Assembly: GCA_035545535.1 (NCBI GenBank)
Contig: DASZYF010000197.1
Coordinates: 1 to 16,103, forward strand
DNA length: 16,103 nt
Source: DASZYF01 sp035545535
Lineage (GTDB): Bacteria > Actinomycetota > Actinomycetes > Mycobacteriales > CAJCIY01
Direction: 5' to 3'
The translations under genes were made by a program, and so were the position numbers. This document shows, piece after piece, positions 1-7,162 of the stretch (the first letter of the stretch is position 1; every line of letters begins with the position of its first letter). A model generated the notes under the pieces. The model had not been told where the DNA came from. It saw only the letters and a list, made by a program, of their open reading frames with translations, and made no database searches.

Positions 1-2
1 AA

Positions 3-548
3 CCGGGTCTCACCCGACCGCTGCGCAACCTCGACGGCTGCTACAACGACGCCGACGTGAACGCGGCCGTGTGGCTGCTGCTGTCCGACGGCTCGCAGAT
101 CGAGATCGGCTACACGGTCGACTCGTGCGGGCCGCCCGGACGTCTGCTCGCCTACCGCTACGTCGCCGTGACCGACCAGGCCCTGGATCAGCAGCTGCTC
201 GAGCTGGACCGGCGGGGCGTCCCGACGGACTCGCTGCTCGATCACTTCATGCCCAACAACGCGGGCCACACCTACGCGGTCCAGCGTTCGCCCGACCCGC
301 ACGTGTGGCTGTTCGAGCTCGACGGCCGCGTCGTGCACCGGTGGCGCTCTTCGACGGTGCTGACCGTCCGCACGGCCGAGGTCGGTGTCGAGAGCTACGC
401 ACCGTTCGCGCGCGTGCGCGTGAAGTTCGGCCACCTAGCGGTGCAGCGCGGCGCCGGCTGGGCCACCTGGCAGACCGATCACATCGCCACCACCGGCCGC
501 ATGTCGGGCAGCAACGGCGTCGCCACCTGGAACGCGCGCGAGAACTGA
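3..548 (+). CDS. C-terminal part of an unrecognised protein (5' end outside window)
   Basis: The frame is open from the first bases of the window to a TGA at 546-548, giving about 181 residues. A GTG at 57 is a formal start, but the frame upstream of it reads on as plausible protein (LTRPLRNLDGCYNDADVNAA), so I treat this as a gene cut by the window edge. The visible part is soluble-looking, with no membrane segment or known catalytic motif. It is rich in aromatic residues and beta-type alternation (for example YTYAVQ-like and HVWLFELDG stretches) and has cysteines in DGCYND and DSCGPPG. The C-terminus is Gly/Ser/Asn/Trp-rich (RMSGSNGVATWN). I do not recognise the family. It lies 47 bases upstream of the membrane-protein gene on the same strand and could be co-transcribed with it. 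Codon use matches its neighbours. Confidence 0.7.
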   Translation, partial: PGLTRPLRNLDGCYNDADVNAAVWLLLSDGSQIEIGYTVDSCGPPGRLLAYRYVAVTDQALDQQLLELDRRGVPTDSLLDHFMPNNAGHTYAVQRSPDPHVWLFELDGRVVHRWRSSTVLTVRTAEVGVESYAPFARVRVKFGHLAVQRGAGWATWQTDHIATTGRMSGSNGVATWNAREN

Positions 549-587
549 CAGCGCTGCGAGGTGCTCGCCGCCGCGAACCCGCAGACT

Positions 588-593
588 GGGAGG
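588..593 (+). promoter_or_regulatory. Ribosome binding site deciding the BrkB-like start
   Basis: GGGAGG ends two bases before the ATG at 596. The spacing is short, but it is the only purine-rich Shine-Dalgarno-like element in the 47-base gap, and it supports 596 over any upstream codon in the open frame. Confidence 0.45.
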
Positions 594-595
594 CG

Positions 596-1441
596 ATGTC
601 TCCCGGCTCCCGTGCAGCGGCCGCCTGGCGGCGCTGGGAGCAGCACCCGGTGTGGCGAGGCTGGACCCGCGCGCGCGAGCTCAGCCTCGTCACCCACGCG
701 CTGGCCCTGGCCGCACAGCAGGTCCTCTGCACCGCCCCGCTCATGGTGGCGCTCTCCGCCCTGCTGCGCCGCGCCGGCGGAGAGGGGCCCGGCGTGCTGG
801 TCCCGCGCTACCTCGGGCTCACCGGCGCCTCGGCGAAGGATGTGGCGGCCTTGTTCGCCGGCGCATCACCCAGGGTCAGCTTCGACAACCTGGCCGTCGG
901 CGCCCTGCTCGCGTTCGCGTTCGGCACCGGCGTGGCGCTCACGCTGCAACGTGGGTGCGAGCTGATCTGGGACGTCCCGCGCGCCGGCGTGCGGTCGTTC
1001 CCCCGCCAGTGCCTGTGGCTGTTCGGCCTGGTCGCCTACCTCGTCGTGATCTTGAGCGTGGGGCGCAACGCCCACCACATCCACGGTCACGACCACGTGC
1101 GCCTCGGTGCCCGGGTCGTCGTCCAGTTCGGCGCGTCCTTCGTCTTCTTCTGGTGGAGCCAGCGGCTGCTGCTCGGCGGACGCGTCTCCTGGCGAGCCCT
1201 GTGGCCCGGCGCCCTGGCCATCGCGGTCGGCACGGCGGGGCTGGTCGCGCTGTCCGGGCTCGTGCTCCCCGGCCAGATCACCGACGAGGTCAGCGACTAC
1301 GGCCTGGTCGGAGGCGCCTTCGTGCTGTCCATCTGGCTCGTCGCGTTGAGCGGCGTCGTCCTCGGAGGGGTGATGGTGGGCAACGTGGTCCACGACGCCC
1401 ACCGGCCGGTTGGGGAAGCTCAGCCATCGGACAGTGACTGA
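596..1441 (+). CDS. YihY/BrkB-like multi-pass inner-membrane protein
   Basis: This is a 281-residue integral membrane protein with about six hydrophobic segments, near residues 30-56, 97-118, 138-156, 174-193, 202-225 and 236-262. The N-terminal pattern (Trp/Arg-rich amphipathic stretch, then RELSLVTHALALAA) and the overall layout resemble the YihY/BrkB (formerly 'ribonuclease BN') family. Its members are around 280-330 residues and their biochemical function is unsettled. I chose the ATG at 596 because a GGGAGG stands just upstream (588-593). The frame is open further upstream only because it overlaps the preceding gene. The loop between segments 3 and 4 carries a histidine cluster (H160, H161, H163, H165, H167). 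The stop lies 12 bases from the convergent crotonase. The family call rests on overall pattern, not on a diagnostic motif, and could be wrong; membrane localisation is secure. Confidence 0.72.
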   Translation: MSPGSRAAAAWRRWEQHPVWRGWTRARELSLVTHALALAAQQVLCTAPLMVALSALLRRAGGEGPGVLVPRYLGLTGASAKDVAALFAGASPRVSFDNLAVGALLAFAFGTGVALTLQRGCELIWDVPRAGVRSFPRQCLWLFGLVAYLVVILSVGRNAHHIHGHDHVRLGARVVVQFGASFVFFWWSQRLLLGGRVSWRALWPGALAIAVGTAGLVALSGLVLPGQITDEVSDYGLVGGAFVLSIWLVALSGVVLGGVMVGNVVHDAHRPVGEAQPSDSD

Positions 1442-1453
1442 CCCTCCCCGAAG

Positions 1454-2236
1454 TCACTTCTTCTGCTTGGCCTGGAACGCGTCGATCGAGGCGCGCAGCT
1501 CCGGGGAGTCGAACGAGCGGTGCTCCGCGGTGAACGCGTAGTCGAGCGTGTTCAGCAGCGCGTGCTCGAGGTGCAGGTTCATGACCCGGCGGGTGTCCTC
1601 GACCGCGCCGCGCGGCAGCTTGGCGATCTTCTGCGCGCACTCCATCGCCTTCGCGAACACCTCGTCGTCGGGCACGACGTGGTTGACCAGGCCGATCTGC
1701 GCGGCCCGCGCGGCCGGGATGCGCTCGCCGGTGAGCGCGTACTCCTTGGCGAGCTGCAGCGACGTGAGCAGCGGCCAGCTGACCGGGCCGCCGTCGGCGG
1801 CGACCAGGCCGATGGCGACGTGCGGGTCGGCCAGGTAGGCGCTCTCCGCCATGAAGACGATGTCGGACAGCGCGACGAGCGAACAGCCGAGGCCGACGGC
1901 CGGACCGTTCACCGCGGCGACCAGCGGCACGCGGCACTTGGCCATGCCGGTGACGATCTGCCGGCCGTGCACGATGGTCTCGCGGCGCAGCTCGAGGTCC
2001 TTGATGAGGTCGTCGATGTAGCCGAAGTCGCCGCCGGCGGAGAACGCGCGGCCGTTGCCGGTGATGACCGCAGCACGGACGTCCCAGGCCTCGTCGATCT
2101 GCGGCCACAGGCCCGCGAGCCCCGCGTGCAGCTCGCGGTTGGTCGCGTTGAGCGCGTCGGGACGGTTGAGGCGGATGACGAGGACGTCGCCGTCGCGCTC
2201 GAGCTGGATCGCGTCGGGCACTCTGATCTCGCTCAT
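1454..2236 (-). CDS. Enoyl-CoA hydratase/isomerase (crotonase) family protein with non-canonical active site
   Basis: This 260-residue protein has a crotonase fold. The two oxyanion-hole segments are clear: AFSAGGD at about residues 64-70 and AAVNGPAVGLGCSL at 107-120. The C-terminal helical part is also normal, so it should bind an acyl-CoA thioester and stabilise its enolate. The residues aligning with the two catalytic glutamates of rat enoyl-CoA hydratase (Glu144 and Glu164) are Ser119 (in GLGCSL) and His139 (in ADPHV). The only nearby acid is Asp148 in AADGG. A classical syn-hydratase is therefore unlikely; an isomerase, hydrolase or other crotonase reaction is more plausible (inference). 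It is the last gene of the operon and its ATG overlaps the TGA of the upstream ACAD by four bases (ATGA), so translation is probably coupled. Its substrate is presumably the enoyl-CoA made by that ACAD pair. Confidence 0.9.
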   Translation of the reverse strand: MSEIRVPDAIQLERDGDVLVIRLNRPDALNATNRELHAGLAGLWPQIDEAWDVRAAVITGNGRAFSAGGDFGYIDDLIKDLELRRETIVHGRQIVTGMAKCRVPLVAAVNGPAVGLGCSLVALSDIVFMAESAYLADPHVAIGLVAADGGPVSWPLLTSLQLAKEYALTGERIPAARAAQIGLVNHVVPDDEVFAKAMECAQKIAKLPRGAVEDTRRVMNLHLEHALLNTLDYAFTAEHRSFDSPELRASIDAFQAKQKK

Positions 2237-3357
2237 GCCGGCAGCCCCAGGATGCGCTGCGCGACGAGGTTGCGCTGGATCTGCGACGTCCCGCCCATCA
2301 CGCTCTGCGCACGGCTGTACAGGTAGAGGCGCAGCCAGGTGTCGTCGGAGTCACCGTGCCCGGTGCCGCCCACCGCGAGTGCCGCATGTCCCACCGTCTG
2401 CTCCGTCCATGTCATCAGCAGCTTGTCCGCCGACCCGTACGGGCCGTGGACGATGCCGTCCAGTCGTTCCGAGAGGCGCCGGCTCACGTGCAGTCGCAGC
2501 ATCTCCGACTCCACGATCGCCCAGCCGAGCTCGTCGAGGTGCTCGGTGTGGCCCGCGACATCCTGCCGCACCATCGCGACGAGCTCCTTGACCGTCTTGC
2601 TGTAGCGCGAGGCGAAGCCGAGCTCCGCGGGCTCGCGTTCGTGGCTCACCACCGTCATGGCGAGCGCCCAGCCGTCACCCGGTGCGCCGACCATGTTCTC
2701 GGCCGGCACGCGCGCGCCGTCGAAGAAGACCTCACCGAACTCGCGCGTGATGCCGTTGATCATCTTGAGCGGGCGCTGCTCGATGCCGGGCTGGTCCATC
2801 GCGACGACGAACGCGGAGATGCCCTTGTGCGGGCGCACCTCGGGGTCGGTGCGGGCCAGCACGAGGCACCAGTCGGCCAGGTCGGAGTAGCTGGTCCAGA
2901 TCTTCTGCCCGTCGATGACGTACTCGTCGCCGTCGCGCACCGCCTTGGTGCGCAGGTTGGCGAGGTCGGAGCCGGCGTCGGGCTCGCTGAAGCCCTGGCA
3001 CCAGCGCTCGCGGCCGCTGACGATGCCGGGCAGGAAGCGCTGCTGCAGCTCGGGGCTGCCGTGCTCGAGCAGGCCGAGCACGAGGTAGCCGAGGCTCGGC
3101 CGCGGCGGGGCGCCGGCGGCGGCGAGCTCCTCGTCGACGATGACGTCGTAGACGGTGGACAGGCCCTGCCCGCCGACCTCGACGGGCCAGGACGTGCCGA
3201 AGAAGCCCGCGTCGTAGAGCGCCTGGTGCCAGGCCGGCTGGCCCTCCCAGTACGCATCGGAGATCGACGAGTGCCCGAGGTGCGGGTTGTGGTCGACCAG
3301 CCACGCCCGCAACCGCTGACGGAAGTCGGCTTCCTCCGCGGAGTCCCGGTAGTCCAT
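2233..3357 (-). CDS. Acyl-CoA dehydrogenase, probable catalytic subunit of a heteromeric enzyme
   Basis: This is a 374-residue FAD-dependent acyl-CoA dehydrogenase that would make an alpha,beta-enoyl-CoA. Family marks include FSEPDAGSD (123-131), IDGQKIWTS (148-156), EFFxFDGARVPAEN-type residues (209-221) and the C-terminal GGTSQIQRNLVAQRILG (355-371). The usual medium/short-chain catalytic Glu (EGT motif) is Gly355. Glu240, in VVSHER, falls where isovaleryl-CoA dehydrogenase and long-chain ACADs carry the base (Glu254 in the former), so it is the likely catalytic residue. This arrangement, with a truncated ACAD gene right beside it, matches the actinobacterial alpha2beta2 ACADs of sterol side-chain degradation (FadE28/FadE29 type). 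The start is the ATG three bases after the partner's stop, and the gene overlaps the downstream crotonase by four bases. The physiological substrate cannot be told from sequence. Confidence 0.93.
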   Translation of the reverse strand: MDYRDSAEEADFRQRLRAWLVDHNPHLGHSSISDAYWEGQPAWHQALYDAGFFGTSWPVEVGGQGLSTVYDVIVDEELAAAGAPPRPSLGYLVLGLLEHGSPELQQRFLPGIVSGRERWCQGFSEPDAGSDLANLRTKAVRDGDEYVIDGQKIWTSYSDLADWCLVLARTDPEVRPHKGISAFVVAMDQPGIEQRPLKMINGITREFGEVFFDGARVPAENMVGAPGDGWALAMTVVSHEREPAELGFASRYSKTVKELVAMVRQDVAGHTEHLDELGWAIVESEMLRLHVSRRLSERLDGIVHGPYGSADKLLMTWTEQTVGHAALAVGGTGHGDSDDTWLRLYLYSRAQSVMGGTSQIQRNLVAQRILGLPA

Positions 3358-3360
3358 GCG

Positions 3361-4371
3361 TCACACCACCCCGAAGCCGGACAGGACGTTGCGCAGGTGC
3401 GTCCGGGCGCCGCCGAGCACGTCGATGGAGAGGAAGGCGCGGCGCAGGTAGACGTGTGCGAGGCACTCCCACGTGTTGCCGATGCCGCCGTGCACCTGGA
3501 TCGCCGTCTCGCAGGCGGTGCGGGCCGCGCGCGCGGTGTAGGCCTTGGCGAGCGATGCCGCGGTGAGCGCCTCGGCCGGCTCCAGCGCATCGGCGGCCCA
3601 GGCCGCGTGCTGCACCAGGCTGCGCGCGCCCTCGATGAGCACGTGGACATCAGCGAGCAGGTGCTGCACGGCCTGGAACGAGCCGATCGCGGTGCCGTAC
3701 TGCTTGCGCGTCTTCGCGTAGGCGACGGTGGTGTCGAGCGCTCCGCGCATGATGCCGAGAAGCTCGGCGCTGGCGATCGCGGTGCCGAACGCGGCCCAGC
3801 GCGTCATGTCGTCGGCTGAGAGCTGCGCGCCTCCGACGCCTGCGGCGGTCGCTGCGACGGCGCCGGTCGTCCGCGTCAGGTCGACGTGCTGGTCGGCGAG
3901 CGGCGTCACCATGGTGCGGCCGAGCACCGGCACACCGCCGTCGCCGATGAGCAGGAGCGCCGTCGCCGCACCGGCGGCATCGAGCGCGAGCGTGCCGACC
4001 GGGACGTCGACTCCCGCGGCCAGCGCGGAGAGGTCGGCGGTGAGAGCGACGGTCTCGAGCGTGGCCGGCGCCTCGACGCCCGCCCGGCGCCGGAGCTCGG
4101 ACGCGAGCACCGGGCCGAGGAACGGCACGTCGGCGAGGCCGCGCGACAGCTCCTCGGCGACGAGCGCGACCTCGACCGCGGAGGCGTACGGGTTGCCGTC
4201 GTCGTCGGCCTCGCGCAGCTCACGCCACCCGGCACCCGCGACCGCTGCCTCGAGCTTGTCGTGCCGCTCGGCGTCGCCGAGCGCGGCGACCGAGCCGGGA
4301 CCGAGGCGCTCGACCAGCTGCGCGGCCGCATCGCGCAGAGCCTTCTGCTCGGAGGACAGGCGGACGTCCAT
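3361..4371 (-). CDS. Short, degenerate acyl-CoA dehydrogenase subunit (FadE beta-type)
   Basis: This 336-residue ACAD-fold protein is shorter than the usual 380-400. The N-terminal helical domain starts MDVRLSSEQKALRDAAAQLV, the middle beta domain is reduced and Ala-rich (about 100-180), and the C-terminal helices keep FAD-binding elements (RKQYG at 222-226, QVHGGIGNTWE at 292-302). Neither catalytic-base position is filled: the EGT site reads LGGA (319-322) and the alternative helix site reads AIASAELLG (198-206). It is therefore probably not active alone. It is adjacent to a full-length ACAD with the base in the alternative position and separated from it by three bases, so I infer the second subunit of a heterotetramer in which FAD is bound at the subunit interface. 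Its ATG shares one base with the stop of the upstream ligase (TGATG), which indicates coupled translation. Confidence 0.9.
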   Translation of the reverse strand: MDVRLSSEQKALRDAAAQLVERLGPGSVAALGDAERHDKLEAAVAGAGWRELREADDDGNPYASAVEVALVAEELSRGLADVPFLGPVLASELRRRAGVEAPATLETVALTADLSALAAGVDVPVGTLALDAAGAATALLLIGDGGVPVLGRTMVTPLADQHVDLTRTTGAVAATAAGVGGAQLSADDMTRWAAFGTAIASAELLGIMRGALDTTVAYAKTRKQYGTAIGSFQAVQHLLADVHVLIEGARSLVQHAAWAADALEPAEALTAASLAKAYTARAARTACETAIQVHGGIGNTWECLAHVYLRRAFLSIDVLGGARTHLRNVLSGFGVV

Positions 4372-5909
4372 CAGCGCGCCCCGGTCGGGGCGCCGGGAGC
4401 CGGCGAGCGAGTCACATCGATCACCGTCGCGAGGCGCGGCGCCCACTCGTCGCGCAGCGTGCGGCGCAGCACCTTGCCCGAGGGCAGGCGCGGGATCGTG
4501 TCGACCACCACGACGTGGCGCAGCTGCTTGTAGGTCGCGAGCGATTCCGCGACCAGCGCGGCGAGCTGCGCGGTGTCGATGTCTTCGCTCAGCTGCACGG
4601 CGGCCACCGGAACCTCGCCGCTGCGCGGATCGGGCAGGCCGAACACGGCGCAGTCGAGCACCGCGGGATGGCCGTGCAGCACGGCCTCGATCTCGGCGGG
4701 CGCGACCTGGAACCCGTTGACCTTGATCATCTCCTTGGAGCGGTCGGTGAGGTGCACCCAGCCGTCTTCCTCGAGCCAGCCGACGTCGCCGGTGCGGTAC
4801 CACCCGTCGTCGAAGGCGTCGGCGTTCGCGACGTCCGGCAGGTAGCCCGCCATGAGCGACTCGCTGCGCGCCTGGATCTCGCCGATGCCACCCGGAGCGA
4901 GCACCGCGCCGGTGTCGAGGTCGACCACGCGCAGCTCCACGCCCGGTGCGGGCAGGCCGGCGGAGTCGAGCCGCCAGCGGTCCGGCTCGTGCACGGGGTT
5001 GGCCGCGATGACCGGCAGCTCGCTCGCGCCGTACGCGCACAGCCAGCGCACACCCGTGAGCTCGGTGACGCGCTGCGCGACCGACTCGGTGACCGGCGTC
5101 GCGCCCCACATGATGTAGCGCAGCGACGACAGGTCACGGGAGGCGATCGTCGGGTCGTTCGCCATCGCGAGCGCGATCGGCGCGACCGCCATCTCGAGCG
5201 TCATGCGCTCGGACTCGATGTGGTCGAGCACCGCGGTCAGGTCGAAGCGGCGGTGCAGCCGCACCGACGCGCCCGCCTCCGCAGCGGCCAGCAGGTTCAG
5301 CAGGCCGAGGATGTGCGAGGGCGGTGTCGCGATCTGGAAGCGATCGTCGGCCGTGAGCCCGAGCGCCTCGACCCACGTCTGCGTCGCGCGGCCCATCGAT
5401 CGGTGCGTGTGCCGCACGGCCTTCGGCAGCCCCGTGGTGCCGGAGCTGAAGACGAGCACCGCCTCGGCGTCGTCGCTCACGTCCGGGCGCGGCACCGCGG
5501 TGGTGTCCTGCGCGTCCGCCCGGCGCAGCACGTCGTCGAGCGCGGTCAGCCCGTCGGTCACGCCGGCGAGCAGCGGGATGCCGGAGCCCTCGGCGATCGC
5601 GTGCATCGGCTGGGTGAGCGCGAGCGCGTGCCCGACCTCGGCGGCCTTCCACGCCGGGCTGATGAGCACCGTGGCGGCACCGACCTTGCTGACCGCCATG
5701 ACGGCGATGACCAGCTCCGCGCGGTTCGACGCCATGAGGGCGACGCGGTCACCCACGCCGACACCGACCAGCTGCAGGTGACGCGCGAAGCCGTTGCTCG
5801 CGGCATCGAGCCGCGCGTAGGTCCAGTCCTCGTCGCCGACGCGCAGCGCGGTGCTCGCGGGCGCGCCGGCGGCCGTGGCCTCGAGGCCGTCGTGGAGCAC
5901 GGAAACCAT
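4371..5909 (-). CDS. Acyl-CoA synthetase (class I adenylate-forming, FadD-type)
   Basis: This 512-residue ANL-superfamily enzyme activates a carboxylic acid with ATP to an acyl-adenylate and then to acyl-CoA. The motifs are complete and in order: P-loop FSSGTTGLPKA (154-164), YGASE (293-297), YRTGD (371-375), hinge and A8 region DRSKEMIKVNGFQVAPAEIE (389-408), and the catalytic lysine in LPSGK (Lys479). The general architecture resembles 4-coumarate/medium-chain acyl-CoA ligases, and the substrate is not predictable. I chose the ATG at 5909, although the frame stays open far upstream, because the upstream part is antisense to the divergent ACAD gene and shows no ligase similarity. It is the first gene of a four-gene operon whose promoter must lie in 5910-5963. 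Its job is presumably to feed the two ACAD subunits and the crotonase encoded downstream. Confidence 0.94.
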   Translation of the reverse strand: MVSVLHDGLEATAAGAPASTALRVGDEDWTYARLDAASNGFARHLQLVGVGVGDRVALMASNRAELVIAVMAVSKVGAATVLISPAWKAAEVGHALALTQPMHAIAEGSGIPLLAGVTDGLTALDDVLRRADAQDTTAVPRPDVSDDAEAVLVFSSGTTGLPKAVRHTHRSMGRATQTWVEALGLTADDRFQIATPPSHILGLLNLLAAAEAGASVRLHRRFDLTAVLDHIESERMTLEMAVAPIALAMANDPTIASRDLSSLRYIMWGATPVTESVAQRVTELTGVRWLCAYGASELPVIAANPVHEPDRWRLDSAGLPAPGVELRVVDLDTGAVLAPGGIGEIQARSESLMAGYLPDVANADAFDDGWYRTGDVGWLEEDGWVHLTDRSKEMIKVNGFQVAPAEIEAVLHGHPAVLDCAVFGLPDPRSGEVPVAAVQLSEDIDTAQLAALVAESLATYKQLRHVVVVDTIPRLPSGKVLRRTLRDEWAPRLATVIDVTRSPAPGAPTGAR

Positions 5910-5916
5910 GTTCTTC

Positions 5917-5940
5917 GAACTTGACATCGACGTCAACTTC
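5917..5940. promoter_or_regulatory. 24-bp palindrome in a divergent promoter, probable operator
   Basis: The left arm GAACTTGAC (5917-5925) and right arm GTCAACTTC (5932-5940) are inverted repeats with one mismatch. With the central bases, 10 of the 12 symmetric pairs match. It sits in the middle of the 54-base gap between the divergent ligase operon (start 5909) and the ACAD (start 5964). This is the position and symmetry expected of an operator for a dimeric repressor, TetR-family being the usual choice for such genes (inference). It differs from the published KstR consensus (TnnAACnnGTTnnA). Confidence 0.6.
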
Positions 5941-5950
5941 AGCGGAGATG

Positions 5951-5956
5951 TAGGTT
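5951..5956 (+). promoter_or_regulatory. Possible -10 box (TAGGTT) for a leaderless ACAD transcript
   Basis: TAGGTT ends seven bases before the ATG at 5964. A transcript would therefore begin at or next to the start codon, and there is no Shine-Dalgarno sequence before that ATG, which fits leaderless translation, common in actinobacteria. No good -35 hexamer stands 16-18 bases upstream, so the call is tentative. Confidence 0.35.
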
Positions 5957-5963
5957 CTCCGCC

Positions 5964-7136
5964 ATGCCCGAGGTCAGTCCCTTCGCCACGATCCCCCGCA
6001 CCGATGACGCCGTGCGGGCCGACATCGTCGACACCGTGCGGCGCTTCGTCGCCCGCGAGGTCATCCCGGTGGTCGGGGACCTGGAGCGCTCGGACACCTT
6101 CCCGGCCGAGATCGTGCAGCAGATGCGCGAGCTCGGGCTGTTCGGCATCCCGATCCCCGAGTCGATGGGTGGCCTCGGCCTGGACCTGCTGACCTACATC
6201 GCGGTCATCGAGGAGCTCGCCTACGGGTGGATGAGCCTCACCGGCATCGTCAACACCCACACCATGTGCGCGACGCTGATCATGCAGTCGGGCACCGAGG
6301 AGCAGAAGCAGCGCTGGCTCCCGTCGATGGCGACCGGCGCGCGGCGCGGTGCGCTGTCGCTGTCCGAGCCCGACGCGGGCAGCGACACGAAGAAGATCGC
6401 GTGCAAGGCGCGCAAGGACGGCGACAGCTTCCTGGTCACCGGCACCAAGGCCTGGGTGACCAACGGCGAGCGCGCGTCGCTCGTCGCACTCGTCGTGCGC
6501 ACCGACGAGGGCATCAGCACGTTCATCGTCGAGAAGGACCCGGGCCCGGCGTTCGGCGGCATCAGCATCAGCAAGACCGTCGGCAAGCTCGGCTACAAGG
6601 GCGTCGAGACGGTCGAGATGGCCTACGACGAGCACCGCGTTCCCGCGGAGAACCTCGTCGGTACGCCGGGACGTGGTCTGGCCCAGGTGCTCTCGGTGCT
6701 CGAGGTGGGCCGCATCAACATCGCGGCGCGCGCCGTCGGCGTCGCTCGTGCGGCCTTCGACGCCGCGATCGCCTACGCGCAGGTCCGCGAGACGATGGAC
6801 AAGCCGATCGCCGAGCACCAGGCGATCCAGCTGAAGCTCGCCGACATGGCGACCAAGCTGCGGGCGGCCCGCCTGCTCACCGTCGACGCCGCGGAGCGCA
6901 AGATGGCCGGCGAGCGGTGCGACGTCGAGGCCGGCATGGCCAAGCTGTTCGCGTCCGAGACCGCGATGGAGCTGGCGATGGACGCGATGCGCATCCACGG
7001 CGGCGTCGGCTACACGAACGAGTTCCCGGTGGAGCGCTACTTCCGCGACGCGCCGCTCATGATCATCGGCGAGGGCACCAACGAGATCCAGCGACTCGTC
7101 ATCGCCCGCGGCCTGCTCGCCCGCGCGCAGCGCTGA
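5964..7136 (+). CDS. Acyl-CoA dehydrogenase, canonical short/medium-chain type
   Basis: This 390-residue ACAD is of normal length and has complete motifs: LSEPDAGSD (133-141), TGTKAWVTNG (159-168), the FAD-contact segment RETMDKPIAEHQAIQ (275-289), IHGGVGYTNEFPVER (344-358), and the catalytic Glu370 in GEGTNEIQRLVIARGL. It should be a self-sufficient homotetrameric flavoenzyme that introduces a 2,3 double bond and passes electrons to electron-transfer flavoprotein. Sequence style is closest to butyryl-CoA or short-chain ACADs; chain length or branching preference is inference. The start is the ATG at 5964. It has no Shine-Dalgarno sequence and a possible -10 box just upstream, so the mRNA may be leaderless. 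It diverges from the ligase/ACAD operon across a shared operator and so is probably co-regulated with it. It converges on the glycosyltransferase gene with a 26-base gap. Confidence 0.95.
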   Translation: MPEVSPFATIPRTDDAVRADIVDTVRRFVAREVIPVVGDLERSDTFPAEIVQQMRELGLFGIPIPESMGGLGLDLLTYIAVIEELAYGWMSLTGIVNTHTMCATLIMQSGTEEQKQRWLPSMATGARRGALSLSEPDAGSDTKKIACKARKDGDSFLVTGTKAWVTNGERASLVALVVRTDEGISTFIVEKDPGPAFGGISISKTVGKLGYKGVETVEMAYDEHRVPAENLVGTPGRGLAQVLSVLEVGRINIAARAVGVARAAFDAAIAYAQVRETMDKPIAEHQAIQLKLADMATKLRAARLLTVDAAERKMAGERCDVEAGMAKLFASETAMELAMDAMRIHGGVGYTNEFPVERYFRDAPLMIIGEGTNEIQRLVIARGLLARAQR

Positions 7137-7162
7137 CGCCCGGGACGCATCCGCGGGCCGCG

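Noticed and set aside
71..595. Open plus-strand frame extending the BrkB-like protein upstream
   Set aside because: It is Arg/Ala-rich, overlaps the preceding gene in another frame and lacks a ribosome binding site. The membrane-protein pattern begins only after the ATG at 596.
2356..3819. Long plus-strand open frame (over 480 codons) opposite the ACAD pair
   Set aside because: Its translation is rich in Val, Arg, Asp and His with no recognisable domain, as expected of the complement of GC-rich coding sequence. The minus-strand ACADs have full family motifs.
5921..5926. TTGACA as the -35 box of the ACAD promoter
   Set aside because: The distance to the only plausible -10 (TAGGTT at 5951) is 24 bases, too long for a sigma-70-type promoter. 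The hexamer is better explained as part of the palindrome arm.
5917..5940. KstR or KstR2 binding site
   Set aside because: The dyad does not fit TnnAACnnGTTnnA or the AnCAAGnnCTTGnT pattern in spacing or sequence, so the name of a known sterol regulator is not justified.
5910..6998. Open minus-strand frame extending the acyl-CoA ligase upstream to 6998
   Set aside because: It runs antisense through a clear ACAD gene, has no ligase similarity before the ATG at 5909 and would remove the divergent promoter. It is a high-GC open-frame artefact.
7138..7162. Short GC inverted repeats between the convergent ACAD and glycosyltransferase genes as a bidirectional terminator
   Set aside because: Only 4-5 bp stems with a 3- or 11-base loop can be drawn, and chance occurrence is likely at this GC content.
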